This document shows, piece by piece, positions 37,345 through 50,180 of a DNA stretch of 64,000 nt. Position 1 is the first letter of the stretch. Every line of letters starts with the position of its first letter. Source of the DNA: Varroa destructor (lineage: Eukaryota; Arthropoda; Arachnida; Mesostigmata; Varroidae); the NCBI RefSeq assembly GCF_002443255.2, contig NW_019211456.1, forward strand, positions 21,135,061 through 21,199,060. Direction: 5' to 3'. The translations under genes and the position numbers were made by a program. The notes below the pieces were generated by a model. That model saw nothing but the letters and a program-made list of their open reading frames with translations, was not told where the DNA came from and made no database searches.

Positions 37345-40079
37345 TCTGACAGCTCCCACCGTTGCTTTCGTCCCCTAAAACCGCCCGCTCATCGCCGTTG
37401 CATGACAACGATGGTGGTGGCGGATCCAATACAGCGGCAACAGCAACCGTGGAACAGCCAATGACGCTGGTAAGCAAAGCGAAGCGCTCGCTTTTTCCGA
37501 CCGACAGTAAAAAAACGATGCCGACTCCACCGGCGTTTCCCCACTCTCGTCCGTAATGCCCACAATCCCAATACTGCTGTGGCGGGTAGTTTTGTTGCTG
37601 CTACGAAGAATTTGCCAGCAATTGCCTGCTTTTCCAGATCGTGGCAAAGCCAGCCGCCGCTGGCACCGCTTTTCATATGAACGAACGAACGAAGGAACGA
37701 GCTAGCCTGAGGCTGGCCGGCAACCCACTCAGCAGCCGGGGCGATGGCTTCCTTCTTGATGGCGGCCGCAACGCCGGCCCAACTGGCTGGTAGACCGCAA
37801 ATACAAGCAGCTCCCCGTTTCCTTTTATCCTTCTATGGCATGGCGCCATTCACTCGAATGAAGAAGAGGATGACGTCGAAGCCGATGAGAATTAGAAGAA
37901 GCAGCTGCACAGAAGACGCGGGGCAAAATGACGATGTCTTCTTGCTTTCTGCCTCCATCGAACAGCTATTTCCATTGCTATCGCTATTGCTGCTGATCGC
38001 TCCGTTGCTCCTAGGAAGCGAACCGCGAGAGGGAATAGGGAGGACAACTTTCTTTACAAATCATCTATAGCCGTCACCTACAACAGTCCCCGCGATGACA
38101 GCATCACCGATGCTGGCAGTGGTACACCACGACCAGGGGCGCAGCAGCAGCGGAATCGACCTCGACCACTGCTGCAATTGTGTTTTGGAACAAACTCGTC
38201 CGCCCTCTGCGCCCTTTCGAGTACCTTTTGTTAGCACTGTGACCTTTAGCAATCGATAAGTATTGCTCGCCAGGCCAGCCATTCGTGTGAGCAACAACTT
38301 TTGAGTCGCATGTTACGCTGAGCGTAACTTTTGCTAACGTTCCCTCTCTTTTACTTTAAGTGTCCGCCCCATATTTTCAGCTTCAGGCTAGAACTAGGCG
38401 ACCTTAAGAGGGACTTACGACTTAAAAAGCACAAAAAAGACGATTTAACTTTGCTATGCTTTCCTAGAACTACTAAGCATTAAACTAAGGCGTAACAGTT
38501 CTGAACTGCTTCTTGCAACACAATTCACAGTAGCTATTAGGCTTCGCAGGACCAACATAGAGGGTCCAGGTGGTTGGCACTTATTAGAACAAACGAGTTC
38601 GTTTCTTATACTTTTGCCTTTCTTTTTGTTTTCCATAAGGTGCATCAACGGCAGTGACGGTGATAGCGTGAACAACAAACGATGTTTTTTTTCCAAATAA
38701 ATGGCAAGAAGTATAGCGCAGGACAAAAGCAAAAAATATAAGAGAGAAGCAATAAGGTGATGCCAGGTTCCAGTTGGTTTCAGTAGCCAAACAAATAGGA
38801 TAAGTAGGAAGGTAAGAGCTGAGGCTTGCAAAGGACAGCGCTCTGAAGAGCCGCAAAGGCAGAGCCAGCATTTCGTCCTTTGAGTAGCAGCAGCGCACTC
38901 GTGAGTTCAAACTACAGGGGGTGAATGTCATAGGGTTTGGCCGGGAGAAGGGGAAAGGTAAAGAAAATGAAACCATCATTAGAAGAAAAGAAGCCTTTTT
39001 TGCTTTATATGGACGAAGACGGCAACGATAGATAAACGTGCAAAATAGATCAACCCCTTTAGAGTTGCACGATCATTCAGTCACTTGAGGGTGAAGCATT
39101 GGGGCATCAGAGCAGATGGCTTGTCAAATCGGGGCGTCCGCTTTTGTTGCTGGCCGTATTGTATCGCCCCGAAGGCGCAACTTCGCCACTTACTGCAACT
39201 ACTACCACTATCACTAGTTTGACTTAACTGCTGCAGTTGCCATGCCATCAGGATCGCAACCGCGAGGGCGCAGATCTGCTATCCAAGCCTCGATGACTTT
39301 CTTGATAAGGACAGGCCATTGCTCTCCCATTATTGCAAGAAGTTGCTGAACAACGTAGCGACACACGGCGCGTGAGGGAGCTGTCGCAGCTACAGGGCAG
39401 CCTTTTTTGCCTCTTGCTTTCCCACCCTAGCATAGCGACGGCCCCATGATAACGACGAACGAAAACTGTGAGATGTTGTCAAACGTCCTGAGAGCCATTA
39501 TTTTCAGCCAGCACCACGCAGGACAGGGCCCACTCGTCGGATAGCGGGTTCCGCTAGTGGCACTATTAAGCAGGCCAGAAGGCAGGCGAACCCACCGTCG
39601 CAGGCGACAAATGTGTGCCAACACAATGTGTTTTTGCATGCCACCAGTCATTAGCTAGAGTTAGTCAAGAGGGTAAGTATTACGGTGTCGCGTAATCATC
39701 ATTCTTAAATGACAGAGGTATATATACGTTGGATTCCGTAGATTTAGTCAAGCTGCCATAGATTTAGTCAACAGTGCCACAATGAAAAAACTTTAGAGAG
39801 GAGTGTCGCTATCAGGAGGCATAGGAGAAAACAAAGGCATCACCTTTCCGACGGTACCCACTTCTATATAGACACTTGGATTGAATCCGACAATAAATTG
39901 ATTGAAGTCAACTATACGGAACTGACCAGGTTGATTCAAACGGCTTCTATTACGAGTGGAGATAGTGTGCGACAGCATAATCCGTGCTAACGGCCGTATG
40001 TTCATAACGAACGAGGACTATACCGGGAGCCGATAACCTAATTGCTCTCGTTGAACAGACTGGCTGTATAGACCGCGTG

Positions 40080-40156
40080 GCCTTTTTCTCTTGCTATGTC
40101 TTCCTGTTGTTGCCTCTATTATTTCTCGCTGCCTTGTTTGCCGTTGCGCTTTCTAG
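40080..40156 (+). promoter_or_regulatory. strong candidate 3' splice site with long pyrimidine tract
   Basis: About 75 nt rich in C and T (with TTGCC repeats) ends in CGCTTTCTAG, AG at 40155-40156. It looks like a textbook intron end. The long hydrophobic frame that spans it (leucine/phenylalanine-rich) is an artefact of the pyrimidines. A moderate donor (CGACAG then GTAATA) follows near 40330. The segment between them is not open in one frame throughout, so any exon would be untranslated or end in a stop. Confidence 0.35.
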
Positions 40157-41160
40157 TGCAAGTCAACTCCGAACTAATTCGTTGTTCAGGAGCTGCCCCA
40201 CACAAGTGGCTCATGGAAACAACCCTATGAGTCAGGCAACAGACATCAGCTGGTCGGCGGCAGGCAGGTTTGTTGCCACTTGTAGGAAGGCGAACAGCTA
40301 CTAAAATGATTTCGGTGGACAGTCGACAGGTAATAGAACAGGCCAGAATCTTTTTTCTGCACCGACTGCAGCAGCAGAAAAAAAGGAGGTTCAGAAACAA
40401 AAACACCATAGCGAACTTGCTTTCTTTCGTAGCAGCTTCCTTTCTTCGTGCCAAGTTCCTTTTGGTCTCTTATAAGCTAGCTCACAACTTCGTTTGTCAC
40501 CTTTGTTTGAAGAAGCAGCAGCGACATATCGAGAGCGCCCACAGACGCGCACATAAGAAAAACCTGATCCGGCCACCGCTGTTACAGCTTCCGCCGCTAC
40601 CGATTCTTTTCGGGGGCACTGGCTGCATTGATGGTGGCGAAAACGCCGTTGGCTGTGGTAACGAAACCAGGGCGGGTGAACAGCTGAAGCGCCGTGATGG
40701 GTACAAGCGGCAGGCCAGCAGATGCCGCGCCCCCGTACAAAGCGAAGTGCAAGAAACAAACTCAACCAATCTGCCTAATGCACATTGCCATTTGCTCGAA
40801 AAAAAAAACCAGATGCCCTTCTTTAACGTTACATCCCCACTGGCTTGTGTGGCTGGGTGCCATCGGCCACCACAGCGGTGGTAGAAGCCACTGCTGTTTC
40901 AGCCATGTAAAGTGCGTGCAGAAGGGTAATTTTCTGAACTACCAGATCCCCTCCTCCCCCCGCTGCTCCTTCCGTCGCGATGGCCGGAAGAGCAGCAGAA
41001 TCCACCGCCTCGATATCTACCAAAGAGCAGCAGCGCTAGCAACTGAAATAAAGAATGAGTCGCGTCGCTGCCTTCACTGATTCTTGCGCTGCTGGCGAAA
41101 GAAATCTCATTGATGGTTGGGCCTGCAAAGGCTACAAGATGCCTGGGTAGACAAACTTAC

Positions 41161-41635
41161 TGGCTATCAGTTCGGCAGCGATGCCAAAGGCAGCAACAGC
41201 AAAGTTCCAGAGCTCCCCTGATCACGGCTACTGCGTGGCAGCATAGTACTGCTGCTCCAACCAAATGGAAAGTCGGACGGCGAAAGTGAACTGCGGCGCG
41301 CCTATCTTGGAAGACTGGTCGACGGACAGGGTCACTGGCTAGCGCAACGCCCTGGTTTTCGGCCCGGAAGGAGCCATCAACGGACGGAGCTACTATCCAA
41401 CCGAGATGGCTGGACGGCTTGTTGGCTTTCCGCCGCTGTCGAAGTAGCAGCAACCGTTCATGCCAAATGAGTGGCAAACTCATTGCCCTGCCGCTTCTAT
41501 CTGCAAGAGCCTTGGTATTTTCTTCGCCCTCTTTACTCAGGCCATCAGGGCGACTGCGGGCCGGCGTTCTCCTGTGCCAATGAACACGCTTTGCTGCCGT
41601 CAACCGCGGGTAAACAGTGAAGCTGCCGTGGACTC
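41161..41635 (-). CDS. putative long internal exon, unknown product (minus strand)
   Basis: This 475-nt minus-strand segment is open in one frame throughout. It starts after an acceptor-like site (GTACTTCTGTGCCAG) and ends at a good donor (GATAGCCA then GTAAGTTTG, GT at 41160-41159). Without splicing, the frame stops inside the donor. The peptide is Arg/His-rich with a cysteine cluster near its C-terminus (LELCCCCLW) and has no visible domain. The third position leans slightly towards GC, and the region is locally GC-rich, which lengthens chance frames. A plus-strand frame (41460-41774) overlaps and I treat it as a shadow. Confidence 0.25.
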
Positions 41636-44600
41636 CTGGCACAGAAGTACCCAACAGCTGGCCACACCTTCAACTTGCAAGATATGTCCCAAAAGAAACG
41701 CGAGGACAGTGGGGGGTCTACCTGCCTTAGAGTGTGGGTTGCGTATCGCGATGGCCAAATACCTCGACATCTAACCAGATAGAAAAATGAAACCGCCAGC
41801 CAGTACCACCGATAGCAGCAAGACGAACCCCAGGTACCTGTCGTGTACCCACAGCAGTTTCTATAAAAGACCATAATATGTGAACCACCATATACGGACC
41901 TGCCTGCGTCTGGTGACCATATGCAGACAGGAAGAAGGACAAGGCGAATGCCAAGAACAAATGCAGGGAGTAAATGAATGTTTTATACATACAGATGCTA
42001 GGTAAAGTTGAAAGCTTTAGTGGCCGCTGTTAAATTTTTACCCTTCCATGCAATACGAGCAGTAAGGCGTACGTTTGTCGGGGACGTAAGCGTTCAGAAC
42101 CAATTTTTGCTTCCGTCACAGAGCCAAAAACTACATAGCACGCAGCCCATAATATGTGTACATATATCGCTTGTTTGACCACCGCTAAGGCAAGAGACTA
42201 ACCCATCGAATAGAGACATGTGTATTTCCGGATCATGCATCATTATGTAACACGCACAACTTCATCGGGCCACACCCATCTTAAAGTACAGGAGACCTTC
42301 TCAACCCACCCAGCTATTCAGCGGCGCCGTGAAAAATCCTACAACTAGCAACCGGACCTGCGGCCGGTTAACACATAGACAAGCAACGGACCAAAGGAAA
42401 TGTTTTCAGAGTATTTTTATCTGTCCCTCTTTTATGCCTTCTCCGTGCGCTTGTTTTCTCTATTTTTACTCCTGTTTCTGTCATCGTAGTTTTGCCCTCT
42501 CCCGCCCCCCAGAACCAGCAATGGGCGCGACTACTAACGGGTTTGATATGAGCGCGCGAACTGCGTGCCAAACGTGCCGTTGCCACACGTGCATCGTCGA
42601 ATATATATAGGCGTAAGGGACATGTATGGCGTATGTTATACCTGAGAAAGTCCTAGTGATGCGCGTCTTCAGCCTAAACCCAAATCCTACCACGACTCTA
42701 GGCACCAAAGCTCGAAAGATGATGTGCATAAGCGAAAAGGGAAGGGGCGTGGCATACAGTAACAGTAGAAGCAGCAGCAGTGGCATAGTATCACTGGACA
42801 GTCGGCAACATGGAGGACCTCTTACGCTAGTTTGCAGCCTTTAGTTAAAGACTTGTTTTCGATGCTAGAACCAGCAGTTTCAGTATCCGCGACATCAAGT
42901 TGTTGCAACAGCTGCTAGCACTGTCCACTGCAGCAGGCCATGGCACTGTAGGGGGATTCGTAATTTCTAAAGCGAGCGCCAACGATCAAGCGGCTACCTT
43001 AAAATGGCGTTCCTTCGAGTACTACTATTACCTGCACCCTGTGCAAGGTCAACCAGCCAGCCATACGTAGTGCCAGCGATTGCGCTACGCTTTGGCGAGG
43101 GAATCTTAGAGAGTCAAATGAACACTACCTTCGACTTTAGTAGTAACCGAATATGAAGCCACAGTCTTGTTTGAAAATGGTAGAAGGCACACGGATTCAC
43201 TGACATAGTCATGCAATAACAAGAAACTCAGATGAACAGGAGAAAAATACGCTAGCAGAATCCGAGGTGGCATGTTACAGAAAATACGACCGGAAGGGCC
43301 TTTCGAGAAAAGACAAGGACGATAAACGAATATTCCTTCCGTCTGCTTTTTGCACAGAAACGAATTGCGCTCCAAAAAGATAAACACCGAAGGAAAGTTG
43401 GAAAAATGGTGAAGTGAGTACATTTTTTTCCACTACATATATAGAAGAAGGGTTATAGACGATTGTTCACTCAACGGCGGATGACCACAGACTCGGGACC
43501 TCTGTCCTTCCTTTTTTAGTCCTTCGTTGGCGTGTTCATTGTCGTCATCGTCTCTCGTTGCTTCCACTCTTCGTGCGAAGGACAGGCCGACTTTATGCCT
43601 TAACCGTGGTACTCTATTCCGTATTAACTCCCCATACAGAGAAGAGCAGCGAGAACCCTCGGTACTCTTCGCTCTTTCTCTTTCGCTTCTATTATGTTCA
43701 TTAGAAGCACGAAAGTTCTCTCTTCTTCCCGAACCAGCTGCAGTCAACCTTTGTATAATCGCGACGCGCACCGCAGCATCTAAAGCCGGAGCGTCGAACA
43801 GTAAGAGCTGGAAAGCGCAACCAGCGAGGCGCTTGCACAAGACTTCCCCATCGCTCGATCGCTTTGCAGAAACAGTGAGAGTAGTGGTAACCGTATGGCT
43901 GTGGACAAGTGAAATCCTTTTTTAATTAAGCCACTACCAGCTTTACCATACACAGCTTCGAACTCTGTAAAAGGAACCGCCAGTCGGCCACCGATCCTGC
44001 GCGCGGTGCAAGCCTTCCTTCCCGATTCCCGCCCCTTCCATTTTATTCAGTTCCCGTTTCTGCCGTTCCGTTCCCGAACTTCCGCATTTTTATTCCGAGT
44101 ACCTAACAGCGGCAAGGCCAACTCGGTACAGCCGGCAGCTTTTAATATTACTACTGCTATCGCTGCTGTTGTTGTCTTTACTGCCGACAAGCGAAAAAAC
44201 CAAAGATCTGCTGCACCACGCTTTGATCCTGAGGGATACAATGACGGAACAGAAAATCGACCGGCCAACATGCTGCCATGTAACATCGACGGCGACGGTG
44301 ATGGGAGATTTACTTCGGCTAGCACGGGACCTATAGAGTCGATTAGGCAGAAGAAACACAGTAAAGAGGATACACTGAGACGTAGAAGAGTTAGGCCGTC
44401 TTTGCAAAAGTCATAGTGCTACTAGAATGGTACCATACCAAGGGCGATATCTGTGTGGACAAAAACTCAACATGACTGACCCAGCCGACTGTAGTGAAAT
44501 CAGCTCGAGAGATAGATGAATAATAGCGACTGATGCAGCAACGGAAGCCTGCACGTGTCCTGTTTGACCTCATTCGCTTGGCCTGCCCAATGTCCTTCCA

Positions 44601-46403
44601 GTCTGTGGCGGCGGCGATACCGACGGAGTTAGCGGTCTAGTGGGATCCAATGCCACCGAAAGAGGTTAATAGGTGTTCATGCTCTACAGCATTTAGTCTG
44701 CAGCTCGACCAGTGCAGTCAAAGACAGTCGGCTAAGGCAACCCCTAGACGACCACAAAGCCTCATTTGACCCAGGCAGTGTTTGTGTGCGTGAGCGTTTA
44801 TGTGCCAAGTATCGACCCCACACAATCAACAGCCATGAGCCAAAAAGTCAAAGAATCAGAACAATGACGAGAAGTTGCACGTCCGCCGCTGATGCCATAC
44901 AGAAGAGCGGCCAACGCACACATATCGAGTGTTGATCGCGATTTCCCAAGGACAATGGCCTATAGTCCAAGAGGAACACAGTGGAGAAAAGGACGGAATT
45001 GAATGGTTGAACACCGTAAATAACATTGCCCTCCCCGGCGAGATCATCATTTTCCGTTTCTCCTTTGGCGACGTATCCACTGCCATTGACCTAACTGGAT
45101 CTTCTTCTGAGAAGAGTGAGAAGAACCAGTCCCCTGGCTTCTCGTTCCAGTAATGTCCTTATGAACTCTGTTCAATGGCGGCCATCTCTCCGGCCCACTT
45201 GACTAAAAGGTCATTTTGACAGAGACAACCGATGTACAGCTATGGCAGACAATGTCAGTGGAGACAACCAGAAAAACGGGCATCAAATAATTTCATCCAA
45301 TATATATATATATATATATAGTCAACCTCAACTAGCCATTCTTGTTTTCGTTTAAAATACCACAAGTGGCTGCCTATAACGGTTAAATTATTCGGTCAAA
45401 TGAGTACAGAAAACGGGATCAATACGAGCAAAATTCATAAGAAGAATTGTTGTTCAATATTCTCTCTTGGGTTTGTGCTATTACGTGTCTGCCAAACTAC
45501 AGTGCTGCTAGCTCACTGCATATCGCCATGGCACGGATTTCGAGAGCCCAATTTGTCCTAGTTACAAAATATATTTACACGCATAGAACCTCGGCAGCAG
45601 CGGATTAGCGGGCAGGGGCATCAAATATGTCGGCTGTACTAACGTCGCCGTTCTGAGTCTCGGGTAAGGTTGGCCGAAGTCACATAAATGTTGAACGTTT
45701 TCTTTGAATATTTTCAGCAGCAAACGGAGAAAAGACGAAGTAAAAGGTGGCGGATCAGGCAGAAGGCGTGTCGCAGTTAGGCTTGTCGTAGGTTATCTCT
45801 GTCGTTCCATGCGGTGGCGCCTCAAAACGAAACAGCAGAAACTGCACTAATTGATATTATGATGCCGCTATGATGATGCTTTCTTCCTTGACACAAAAAG
45901 AAGCTCGGCTTATCTGAAAGCAGCTGCCTGCCCTTTTATCAGCCGATACAAACTGGGTCGGGTCCAGCCAAACTCGCTCTGCCCCCGCTGACGGACGGCA
46001 AAACGCGCAGAAGAAACTGTTACTAGGACGAAGAATATGTTTTTGTCCTCGTCGTTTTAGATTACTTTGCCCATGTCTTGCACCAACCTAGCTCAGCTTA
46101 TGGTGCTTGTCAGTGCCTTGTTAACTATCCGTTGAACCACTAATTGTAGAAGCACCAGTTACCAGCGAAGAATTTTAATTTGACGAAAAAAGTAAACGAA
46201 ACGGAAACGATACATATGATATAAATTGCCATATATTTTCTGTCCTAGTTAAACGTTGCGCTGAACAAAGCGACGAAGCAATCTGGCTAGACCATGAAAA
46301 GTCTAAAGAGAGAGCAGTGAACGGCGAAAGACTGCAAGATTGCCGTCCAGATCACTTGGTAGATCCTACAAACGGCTTACAGGATGGAATAAAAAGTTTG
46401 ATG
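41636..46403. other. stretch without a supportable gene
   Basis: I see only short open frames, a (TA)n run at 45300-45320 and scattered CAG motifs. The frames around 43430-43925 and 44006-44416 on both strands overlap each other and show no domain or splice support. Confidence 0.45.
45300..45320. repeat. (TA)10 microsatellite
   Basis: An uninterrupted TA run. Confidence 0.95.
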
Positions 46404-46431
46404 GTGTGCGTGTGTGTGTGTATATATATAT
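46404..46431. repeat. (GT)n(AT)n compound microsatellite
   Basis: GT units with one CG interruption pass directly into TA units, about 35 bp upstream of the small secreted ORF at 46467. Confidence 0.9.
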
Positions 46432-46466
46432 GAAAGCATTACAATTATAAACGTTAAGCCTTTTAT

Positions 46467-46667
46467 ATGAATTCGTATTACCTTCTGCTTCTAGTCTTCT
46501 CTTGCACAACTCGACTAGCTGCGTTCGTGTGTTATATGACTGAAGAACGACCTCAGCTATGTCCGGTCGTCGTAAATACCAGCTGTTATAAGTTCGTATT
46601 TGCGATGATGGAACTCCTAAAAGTTAACGATAATGAACGTCTCGGAACTGCGATGTCCCATCTCTAA
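46467..46667 (+). CDS. small secreted cysteine-containing protein candidate, possible partial Ly6/LU fold
   Basis: An ATG-started 66-codon frame. Residues 1-19 form a convincing signal peptide (MNSYYLLLLVFSC, then TTRLAA). The mature part has cysteines at 22, 32 and 40 in the arrangement VCY, nine residues, CP, six residues, CYK, followed by a hydrophobic stretch. This spacing and the CP...CYK context recall the first half of the Ly6/uPAR (LU, three-finger) fold, but the later cysteines and the terminal CN are absent, so it would need a downstream exon. The sequence after AAA (GTTAAC) is a weak possible donor. An AATAAA lies near 46963. An endogenous Ly6-type receptor or secreted protein is likelier than a toxin. 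Chance remains possible. Confidence 0.33.
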   Translation: MNSYYLLLLVFSCTTRLAAFVCYMTEERPQLCPVVVNTSCYKFVFAMMELLKVNDNERLGTAMSHL

Positions 46668-49600
46668 CGTTAATTAAAATGCTGTTTGTACAACCTCATT
46701 ATAGAACTCTAATCTACGTATGTGAACAAATACAAGTGTTATTATAACACATGCTCTCAATCCTACTGGAGCTAAGGAACCTTCTCAATGACAACTTTTG
46801 ATAGCGGCGGCTTTATTCAAGCCAATAATTTTTAATGCTAGTACATGTCGTCTACCGATAGCTTTACCTCTCATCCTGGATCCTTCAAGTGACGTTCAGG
46901 AGTAGTAACTTCGAATATCTACATTTGCATCAGTTAGCTCTATCGGTGCTGATCGCGGTACAGAAATAAACAGATGCCAGCATCAGCACTGATCGCATAT
47001 AGCATTAACAACACAGTGTAACGGAAGTGTGGTTTGCTTTGCGGCGACGCCCCTGGTACACGCTCTAACATAATGAAACTTTCTTAGGTATGGCACGAAG
47101 GGGTAAACAGACAAGATAGCAGAGGTAAGAAACGAGATTGAAACGAGGCTCAGCCACGGTAAAAGGCTGCACGAGGGTTTGGTGAGGATGCTTCGCAAGA
47201 ATCCCGACCGTAACGGTAACACAACAGCACGCAGAAGCGGTAGCTGGCTTCGGAAGATAACTTTTGACAATTTCTAAGGTAGGCTATTTATTTGAGGGTC
47301 GCGACAACGGTGACAATCGCTAATGCAGCAGTGGTTCATTGGTCTATGGGCAGTTATCGGAGCGTCGGGGAGACACACATTGCTGTTGTTACGAGCTATT
47401 ATGTCTATTGTTGGAGGGGCGGCAACAGCGTTGGAGGACTTAAACCATCAGCACCAGTCACAGCTGCAATGACAGCCAAGTAAACCATCAACTTTTTGCT
47501 ATTTCACAGTCGATTTCACTTGGCCTGGCTGCTGCTGACGCCGCCGTCGAACCGCTACTATTGTGGTCAACTCTATGAGACGGGATGCTGGTAAGATAGG
47601 CAGGCGTATAGGCCCGCTTATCTGCTCGACCGCGAGCAAGCGATCTAGCAGGGCAACGTAGGTCCACTGCCATCATGGCGGCTTCGTGCACCAAGTAGCG
47701 GCGAGAGCAGCAGCTCCAGGGTGGTTCTCGATAAAGTCCGCGTACATTGTCGTTTCGTCTCAATCAGAAGCTTCGCTCGCTTGCCAGCTCCTCAGTTCAT
47801 TGGAGCGCGGATGTCGTTTGTATTGTTATTGTTGACGTTGTTCTCCAGCAGCGACAACAGAAGCAAATTAAAACACAGCCCCATTCAGTAAAGAGCAGCT
47901 GGCAGTGTTCATTCCGCAGCGGCCGGCACGATTTTATCGTCGTCATCTACGTTCGCCATCATCGGCGATGCTGCACTACGGCGCAGCTTGAGCGATGAGT
48001 GCGAACGAGTTCAAAGGAGACAGGCCACAACGATAGAAAGTAGACGATGTCAGGATGATGGCTATGATGAAATCCCAGGCATGAACAGCAGAATTCGTAA
48101 TAGCACCGAGCGCAGACGATAGATAGATCGTAAGACGGATAACACCCACCATGCGAACACCACCCAAACGCCATCTGCAATGAACCAAGCGTCATAGCAG
48201 CCACGGCGACAAGTCTCCGCCAATACCCAGCGTAGAGTATCCACAATCGCTTTTAGCGTTGTGACGCTCGACGTTGCAACGACACCAGCCGCGCATCATA
48301 TATACTTAGCTACATAGCCAATAGGGACCCACTGGTGAGAGGTTATTAGCAGACAAAACACGGTTCCCAGGTAGCAAAATAGAGCACTGAGACAAAACGA
48401 TTGACAAACCAATACTGGCAACATCTCCGCGCTGAAACAATGATTCATTCAACTCAAACAATGACTATACTCAAACGTGAAGTGTCACCCTCATATCACA
48501 TTCAGAATGGAGCAGCAGCAGCAACAGGACAGTCGACTTCAGAGTGCCTCCAGGCGTCAAATAGCCGAATCAGTGTACGAAGCTGAAAGATAGGTCTAAG
48601 GTGTACATTTTTTGTTGTTTGCAAGCATTATAGTATATGCTTAATGTTCGCGCTTGTGAATTGCTGTATCAATATCTTTCCGGATGTAACTGCGTATGTA
48701 TGTGCAGTTCTGCAAGAAAAATATTCTCTAACCGTTGTTCATTGGCGTTTATCCGTGATCTAACGGCCATACGCAACCTATAATACAGTTGTGCCTCACC
48801 ATTTCATTTCTAACTATTTATTCATCTGTCCGCGAAGTCGTCACATTATGTCGCTACCGCTGTTCATGCTAATACTGATGTTTCCGCTACACTAATTTTT
48901 GCTCGTTAGCCCTCACAGATGGGTACGGGGACAACGCAGGGTGGCGCTAGGCTTCGGTCTTCATCGTCATCGTTACCTTCGTCATTCTTCGTGCTTCGTT
49001 GTTCGTCAGGCGGCGCCACAAGCTACTTCTGCTGCTGTCGTCTTCCCAGCGAACAATCGACCTACACAGACGAGGCTCTCATTCTATTGCTTACTCTGAC
49101 TTAGTCTTGTGTTCTAATGGAATTTACTTGTTTCTGATACTAATGCTGTTATTCTGTTAAGCCTATTGCTACAGCAACTCAACCGAAGGTCAAGGCGTGT
49201 CTCCCGCGCGACAAATTTCCGCGCCGAGCCTCTCGGTAGACGTATCCTTTTCCTCTCTAATGCGAGCGGTTTTTCTGTAGACTGAGCAGTTCTGTCGCTC
49301 TCAGTTCGGTTCAGTCTTCGAATAACGTGTATTTACAAGCTCTCATCCGTATTTTGCATTCGCTAGTCTCAATCAGTGATACATTAGAATGTATAATTCG
49401 TGTACAATCGCCGCCCTTCAGGCGCAGCGGTCTTGCTGTCGCAGCTGCTTACTCTCTGTCTGATTCTTCGTTCTTGCCGACCTTAAACGCTGTCTCTCCC
49501 GCTGGTGCTGTCGTAGATACTGCTACCGCCACTGACTCGGTAATCCTGCTGACACTAACGACTGCAGCATATAACAGTAACGGTGAGTTTAGACGGTGAG

Positions 49601-50162
49601 ACGCGCAGCAGTTCGCGAGACGATACGAGGACATTTCTTACCTATAATACGTACGGGGACAGGAAAAACTAGTGAAGTAACATTCATTAGCGTTTCGTAT
49701 CATTGTCGTCATCGCGGCATCAGCGGGCGATGTCAACCAGCCACAGTTCTGCTGGTTTTAACTTTTGGCCGTTGCGATCACTACCTACTTAAGCCCCCTA
49801 TTTTTCCATCGCTCCCCGCGCTTTCGGCAGCGTCAACGGCTAGTCGCAGACCCTTCCGATGGCTTAACTGCATCTGACAGACTTAGAGCAGCGGAAAGCT
49901 ACTTGCTTTCGGTAAGGCACCCTCGGCAATACGGCGACCGCTCGCTTCTTGTCTGCGCTATAACGCGTTCAACGCGATACCATGAACAACAGAAGAGACC
50001 ACCGTTGGTGTCAGGGCCGGCCAGAAACCTGTAGCGTTGCGCTAGCTCGTACGTCGCTGTTCTATCTAAAAAACAGGTAAGCAAGTGAGGAGCTAATGGA
50101 CTTGTAGTTGTAAGGTCGTTCTTATTCCCCTGCTAGTCGTCTAAACCTCCTTATTATTTGGT

Positions 50163-50180
50163 AATTAGCTCGAGCTAATT
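50163..50180. repeat. perfect 18-bp palindrome
   Basis: AATTAGCTC followed directly by its reverse complement GAGCTAATT, with no spacer. It could be a dimeric binding site or chance. Confidence 0.9.

Larger units (their letters stand above)
35220..40079. other. stretch without a supportable gene
   Basis: This contains the repeats near 36000 and 36150, a C15 run at 37330-37344 and several overlapping short frames in GC-richer sequence (36400-38300) with no domain. A GTAAGTATT donor-like site lies near 39671 after a segment with stops in its frames. Confidence 0.45.

Noticed and set aside
40008..40304. apparent transmembrane protein segment (Leu/Phe-rich)
   Set aside because: The hydrophobic residues come from a polypyrimidine tract that looks like an intron end. 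There is no ATG start.
40270..40884. 204-codon plus-strand frame
   Set aside because: It is the longest frame in the window but lies in locally GC-rich sequence with competing minus-strand frames. It shows no domain, and its length is within chance expectation.
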